Shown here one piece after another: positions 59,056 to 64,000 of a stretch of DNA of 64,000 bases (the stretch's first letter is position 1; each line of letters starts with the position of its first letter). This DNA is from Delphinus delphis (taxonomy: Eukaryota > Chordata > Mammalia > Artiodactyla > Delphinidae). The notes beneath the pieces were generated by a model. It made no database searches. It was not told where the DNA came from and saw only the letters and a program-made list of their open reading frames with translations. The stretch covers positions 50,189,911 through 50,253,910 of the forward strand of contig NC_082686.1 in assembly GCF_949987515.2 (NCBI RefSeq), given 5' to 3'. A program made the translations under genes and the position numbers.

Positions 59056-60799
59056 AAGTGTTATAAAAACATAGTGGCTTTTTCATACTCTTGCTTACAT
59101 TGTTTTCTGGTACTGAATGTCATCATTATTTTCTCCCCACTTATATATATATATTTAAAGTTCAATGCTTAGCTCCAATTTTATTTCTGTATTAGTTTTT
59201 CCTCCATGACTAGAACTCTATTAATCTCTGTAATAATTAATATCAACTCCACTCAATTTAAACTCAGCATGAGTTATTTCACTTATTATTAGTCTTTTTT
59301 CTGTGACTTTGGTTCTAATATGTTTGTAAGATTATAAGTAACTCTAGGCGAATATATTAGTTAACACTAGTGTTCAACTGTTAGTAACAAAGAGTTTATT
59401 TTTCTTCTTAAATGAGAAAATGGGAATTAAGGATGTCCTATATTAACCACCTCAAGGATATAAAGGCTGAGATTGCTGTGATTAGCCCTTCAGCTATGAT
59501 CTCAAGATGGCTATTCCAACCATAACAAAGATCTTTTCCTTTTGCTAACTAATGGAAGAAACAACATGGTAGAAGGGTAATGCCAAAATTTGGAAAAGAA
59601 AAAGGTGCAGAGCAGAAGAATCCAAAAGGTATACCTTTTTAAAGGTCCAGAGATATACTTTGGGCCCATGAGTTTTATTTATATCAGGTAGCTCTCCTTA
59701 GCTATAAGGGATTCTTAAAAAATATGACCTGTAACTTGGACATGTTGCTACTCATTACAAAATTGCAGTACTGTTAACAAATAAAAGAAGATAATGAACA
59801 TTTAGTAGGTCACTACTAGGATCTGCCACAGTAAAAGAGTATTTCTATCACTAGCTACTAATATTTGTTCATTGACATTCAATGTAAGTCACTAGAATTG
59901 TGTCCTGTATTTCTACCCTTTGCTGATCTGTTTCAATAGACATGCCTGTCATTTGCAGAAATGACAGATCTATATGGCAAACTCATGTTCAAAAATTGAG
60001 AGAAAGAAGGCTCTAGTTATAGGCAGGTTTGTTACACTCTAACTTCCTTTACAGAGAGGGGAAGTGACGTTATGTTCACACACAGAGACTTACAAAAACA
60101 GAAAGCTGGACACTTCAGTTTTACAACTTTAGTCATGACTAAAGCATGTACAGAACAGTTTTTCATGTCTCTGCAAAATTTTATTAATGGTTGCAGCAGT
60201 TCTGGATATAGGCTTGTCAGAAACACACAAGTGATCTCACAGGTACACATGTGACGTTCCTTGATCCAGGGTTCATTCTCCTTCAAAAAGGCATACACGT
60301 TTTTTTCTTTACCTATTTCTCCAATTGATTTGGAAAATGTGAGCTCATGGTGGCACGCAAACAGGATTAGCAACAAAATGGTATGCCAGAGACATAAAAG
60401 TCCTCAAGATAAATGACAGACATTAAAAGACAATGATATATGAAAACACATAGGAAATTAAAGAGAGAAGACTAAGAATTTCTATATGTGAAATAAGTAA
60501 TATCAGAAATGAGCAATTTATTCAATTGCTTAACAGAAGATTGTACACAGCAGAAGAAAGGATGAGTAAACTTGGTGTAAGTCAATAGAAATTTCAAACC
60601 ATATCAGAGAAAGGAAATAATTAAATGTACAAAGTGAACACATATTCTTAGACACATAGCACAATACGATGTTCTGACAGAGTGTAATTGAAATCCTAGA
60701 AAAGGAGGAGGGAATGGGACAGAGGCAAGACACTGGTAGAGAATTTTCAAAGCTGATGAAAGAGATCAACCTACAGATTGAGAACATTTAGAAGACTCC
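59056..60799. other. Mostly unique stretch
   Basis: The only item of note is the 114-codon minus-strand frame at 60032-60376, listed separately. Confidence 0.45.
60032..60376 (-). other. 114-codon open frame, no recognised function
   Basis: This is the longest open frame outside a recognised repeat apart from the repeat-like frames. It starts ATG at 60376, is rich in Cys (11 of 114) and Lys, and holds AFLKENEPWIKERHMC and LLQPLIKFCRDMKNCSVHAL. It has no clear signal peptide or domain. The plus strand holds a shorter frame at 60072-60254. A run of this length is expected now and then by chance in 64 kb, so I do not call a gene. Confidence 0.2.
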
Positions 60800-62135
60800 A
60801 ATTAAAATAAGTGCAAAGACAAAAAATAAACTCAAAATGGATTAAAGACCTAAATATAAGACCAGAAACTATAAAACTCTTAGAGAAAAACATAGGCAGA
60901 ACACTCTATGACATAAATCACAGCAAGATCTTTTTTGACCCACCTCCTAGAGTCCTGCAAATAAAAACAAAAATGAACAAATGGGACCTAATGAAACTTA
61001 AAAGCCTTTGCAGAGCAAAGGAAACCATAAACAAGATGAAACGACAACCCTCAGGATGGGAGAAAATATTTGCAAATGAAGCAACTGACAAAGGGTTAAT
61101 CTCAAAAATATACAAGCAGCTCATGCAGCTTAATGTCAAAAAAACAAACAATCCAATCCAAAAATGGGCAGAAGACCTAAATAGACATTTCTCCAAAGAA
61201 GATATACAGATTGCCAACAAACACATGAAAGAATGCTCAACATCATTAATCATTAGAGAAATGCAAATCAAAACTACAATGAGGTATCACCTCACACCAG
61301 TCAGAATGGCCATCATAAAAAATCTAGAAACAATAAGTGCTGGAGAGAGTGTGGAGAAAAGGGAACACTCTTGCACTGTTGGTGGGAATGTAACTTGATA
61401 CAGCCACTATGGAGAACAGTATGGAGGTTCCTTAAAAAACTAAAAATAAAACTACCATATGACCCAGCAATCCCTCTACTGGGCATATACCCTGAGAAAA
61501 CCATAATTCAAAAAGAGTCATGTACCACAATGTTCATTGCAGCATTATTTACAACCGCCAGGACATGGAAGCAACCTAAGTGTCCATCCATAGGTGAATG
61601 ATTAAAGAAGATGTGGCACACATATACAATGGAATATTACTCAGCCATAAAAAGAGACAAAATTGAGTTGTTTGTAGTGAGGTGGATGTACCTAGAGTCT
61701 GTCATACAGAGTGAAGTAAGTCAGAAAGAGAAAGACAAATACTGTATGCTAACACATATGTATGGAATCTAAAAAAAATTAAAATGGTTCTGAGAAACCT
61801 AGGGGCAGGACAGGAATAAAGACACAGATGTAGAGAATGGATTTGAGGACCCAGGGAGGCGGAAGTGTAAGCTGGGGTGAAGTGAGAGAGTGGCATTGAC
61901 ATATATACCCTATCAAACGTGAAATAGATAGTGGTAAGCAGCTGCATAGCACAGGGAGATCAGATCGGTGCTTTGTGACCCCCTAGAGGGATGGGAAAAG
62001 GAGGGTGGGAGAGAGACGCAAGAGGGAGGGGATATGGGGATATATGTATACGTATAGGTGATTCACTTTGTTATACAGCAGAAACTAATACAACATTGTA
62101 AAGCAATTATACTCCAATAAAAATGTTAAAAATAA
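60800..62135 (+). mobile_element. 5'-truncated L1, sense, about 1.3 kb
   Basis: It runs from ORF2 (AAACTCAAAATGGATTAAAGAC) through the end of ORF2 near 61770 and the 3'UTR to TTATACTCCAATAAAAATG. The flanks share an imperfect TTAAAATAAGTG / TTAAAAATAAATG, a possible target duplication. It is close to the copies at 21.1 and 24.6 kb, so the three belong to one subfamily. Confidence 0.93.
60811..61601 (+). pseudogene. L1 ORF2 C-terminal half, frameshifted
   Basis: A 195-codon frame (60811-61398) carries [40 protein letters not shown] and [16 protein letters not shown], the stretch of ORF2 between the reverse transcriptase and the Cys-rich end. The frame is lost near 61330-61375. The protein continues in another frame (61371-61601: [36 protein letters not shown]) and stops early at 61601, followed by TMEYYSAIKR-type codons in the 3' part. 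It is the longest preserved ORF2 piece here. It is not functional. Confidence 0.93.
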
Positions 62136-62510
62136 ATGAGTACCAGAATCTCAAAACTTTATGTTGAATGAAAAATTAGACATAAGTGAGTATATTTGTA
62201 TTTTTCCATGTATCTAAAATCCAGAGACAGTCATGCTTAATCTAAGCTGGTAGATATCAGGCAGTACAGATGGTAGCTGCTTGGGAGGTGGGGTTGTGGG
62301 CATGTGAGTTTGTGATCAGAACAGACAAGATATAACCTTCTGGGGGAATGGAAATAATCAATATCTTTATTTGCATGGTGATTATATGAGTATAAAATTG
62401 TCAAAAGTTCTCAAATTTTCACAGTATCTGTAATTTCATTATACATAAATTTTAATCCCCAAAATCTCAATTTAAAAAAACAAGACTCCTTTATCTGCTG
62501 TTAAAGGCTA
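62136..62510. other. Unique stretch
   Basis: No gene or named repeat was seen. Confidence 0.5.
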
Positions 62511-63025
62511 TATTAATTTCCTCTTGCTGTTGTAACAAATTAACACAAATTTAGTGGCTTAGAGCAATGTAAATTTATTCTCTTATTTTTCTGGAGAGCA
62601 GAGGTTTAAATGGGTCCACAGTATTGTGTTCCTTCTGGAGGTCCTAGGGGAAGACTCATTTCTTTGTCTTTCCCAGATTCTAGAAACTCTCCACATTTTG
62701 GGGTCATGGCCCCTTCCTTCATCTCAAAGCTATCACTTCAATCTCTATTTCCATATCCCTATCTCCTTCTGATGACTTTTACCCTCTTGCCACCCTTTTA
62801 CCCTCTGGTAAGGATGATGTAAACTAATACATTCCCCTTCCCCCAATAATCCGGGATAATCTCCCCTTCTCAAACTCCTTAGTTTTTTCAAATTTGCAAA
62901 ATCCCTTTTTGCCATGTAAGGTAACATATTCAAGGGTTCCAGTGATTAGGATTTGGATATCTCTGAGGTGTGGGCAGGGTCGGGGGGAGAAGTGGGTAAT
63001 GTGTGGCATCATTCCATCTACCACA
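62511..63025 (-). mobile_element. MaLR/MLT1-like LTR, reverse orientation
   Basis: TATTAATTTCCTCTTGCTGTTG, CCTTCTGGAGGTCCTAGGGG, GGTCATGGCCCCTTCCTTC, ATAATCCGGGATAATCTCCCC and ATTCCATCTACCACA match the copies at 4293-5006 and 50690-51615. No insertion interrupts it. Frames at 62610-63033 are artefacts. Confidence 0.7.
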
Positions 63026-64000
63026 GAGACCAAATTATCAGACTAATTAAAAACAGATTCCCAGTGTGGCTGACATCCAGTGGGTAATGAAAACAGCTGT
63101 GCACAAATCAGAACCATAACCAGACTGATCCAAATATTAGGAACTCTCAGCCAAAGTAAAATCTCAGTCTTTGCATGAGATTCTCCCCCAGGGGCTGAGT
63201 GCCATATGCCTGGGTGCAAAAATCTTATGACATGCAATTCTTGTGAAAAGCAGTATAATCATTCCTGCTGCTGTACTGTACTACAGTGTAGTCACTATGT
63301 TTCAAAAAGCAACAGTAGTCTTGTTAGGGAGGTGATTGCTCCTGTGCATCTTAGTGAAATTGCAGCTGTGCACCTTCCTGGCAGCATACCCTGCATCCAG
63401 TTTGTGCTCAATCAATATTTGACAGTGGTCTCAACAAAGAGAATGACTATATTACTGTTGATATCAATGAAATGGATTCGTAGAGATCGGCAGAAGGCAT
63501 GATGCCGTCCTGAGCACGTGCATTACTCCCAGGGGCTCCTGGTTTGGAAAACGTGGCAAATTAGTAATATTTTGTCAAACACTCAGGTATTTTGCAAAAA
63601 CCAGTGTTAAGTCACTGTGTGGATTTAATGCATTATTTTAAAAATAGTTTGTTCCTTCATGGAAAGCAACCCTTTCTTATTCTAATCTTTTTGTCCCCAG
63701 ACCCATTTTTGACTGTGGATACTGATTTCAGGGAGAGTAAAGCCCAATTAATTATTAACTTCCAAAGAATTTACAAGCCCCCTCAAAGATTATACTCAGA
63801 AAATCCCGTTTTGTTAACACTTGGAGTCTGTTAAAACAAGCAGCAAGCTTTCACCATTTCAGTTAAGCTAACCTGACCAATTTAGGAGTTACAGACACAT
63901 TACCTCCACAAATTAAGCTTTCTATTCCTATGGGTCTTTTCCTGAGCTTATTTATTCAGTTTAGGTTTGTGAGCAGAGTTGTCTGTTAGCTCGCTCTTCT
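63026..64000. other. Unique stretch to the window end
   Basis: The plus frame at 63592-63834 (80 codons) follows TTTTTGTCCCCAG at about 63688-63700, a splice-acceptor-like motif, but I see no donor and no recognisable protein. A MIR/L2-like tail (GTGCTCAATCAATATTTGAC) lies near 63403-63423. Confidence 0.4.

Noticed and set aside
63592..63834. Possible exon after TTTTTGTCCCCAG
   Set aside because: The acceptor-like motif is fair, but there is no donor at the end of the open frame and the protein is not recognisable.
1..64000. Bacterial or phage-type operon or defence system
   Set aside because: No long gene-dense frames, no ribosome-binding sites, and dense mammalian repeats throughout.

Overview
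This window looks like nuclear DNA of a mammal, most likely a cetacean (whale or dolphin). The evidence is a set of tRNA-derived SINEs of the CHR type (CHR-1 and CHR-2, known from cetaceans, hippos and ruminants), including two GC-rich CHR-2 copies at 16.8 and 55.0 kb. These sit beside L1 3' ends of the cetartiodactyl type, and I saw no BovB or Bov-tA elements, which would point to a ruminant. Family names here come from memory of consensus sequences; no library search was run.

No complete protein-coding gene, rRNA, tRNA gene or CRISPR array is visible. Nearly all open frames are short and lie inside repeats, antisense to them, or in AT-rich unique DNA. The window is therefore either intergenic or inside a long intron. 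The best hint of a host gene is one 96-bp exon-like segment at 43715-43810, with a strong acceptor, an acceptable donor and an open frame. Weaker coding-like remnants lie on the minus strand at 5323-5890 and 60032-60376, and a possible retroviral env transmembrane remnant lies at 36480-36940.

Layout. 0-6.4 kb: AT-rich DNA with a pyrimidine tract, an old MaLR-like LTR carrying a SINE, and a CHR-1 SINE. 6.9-11.6 kb: an ancient sense L1 (5' half) split by a 610-bp solo LTR, then an antisense L1 5' region. 12.9-19.3 kb: a nest in which L1 C was split by L1 A, A was split by L1 B, and B received a CHR-2 SINE. C also has a 5' inversion of the twin-priming type. 20-31.8 kb: L2/MIR-type relics and six further L1 pieces, two with clear target-site duplications (21.1 and 24.6 kb). 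31.8-38 kb: mostly unique sequence with MIR relics. 38-41.7 kb: CHR-1, an MLT1-like LTR and an antisense L1 5' region. 42-50 kb: mostly unique, with a long (GA)n run and the candidate exon. 50.4-55.2 kb: MIR, an LTR split by a second inverted L1, and a CHR-2 SINE with a 12-bp duplication. 57.4-63.0 kb: an LTR16-like piece, a sense L1 with the longest ORF2 fragment of the window, and another MaLR-like LTR.

The sequence reads as a record of retrotransposition: L1 supplied the machinery, CHR SINEs used it, and older LTR, MIR and L2 relics form the background.
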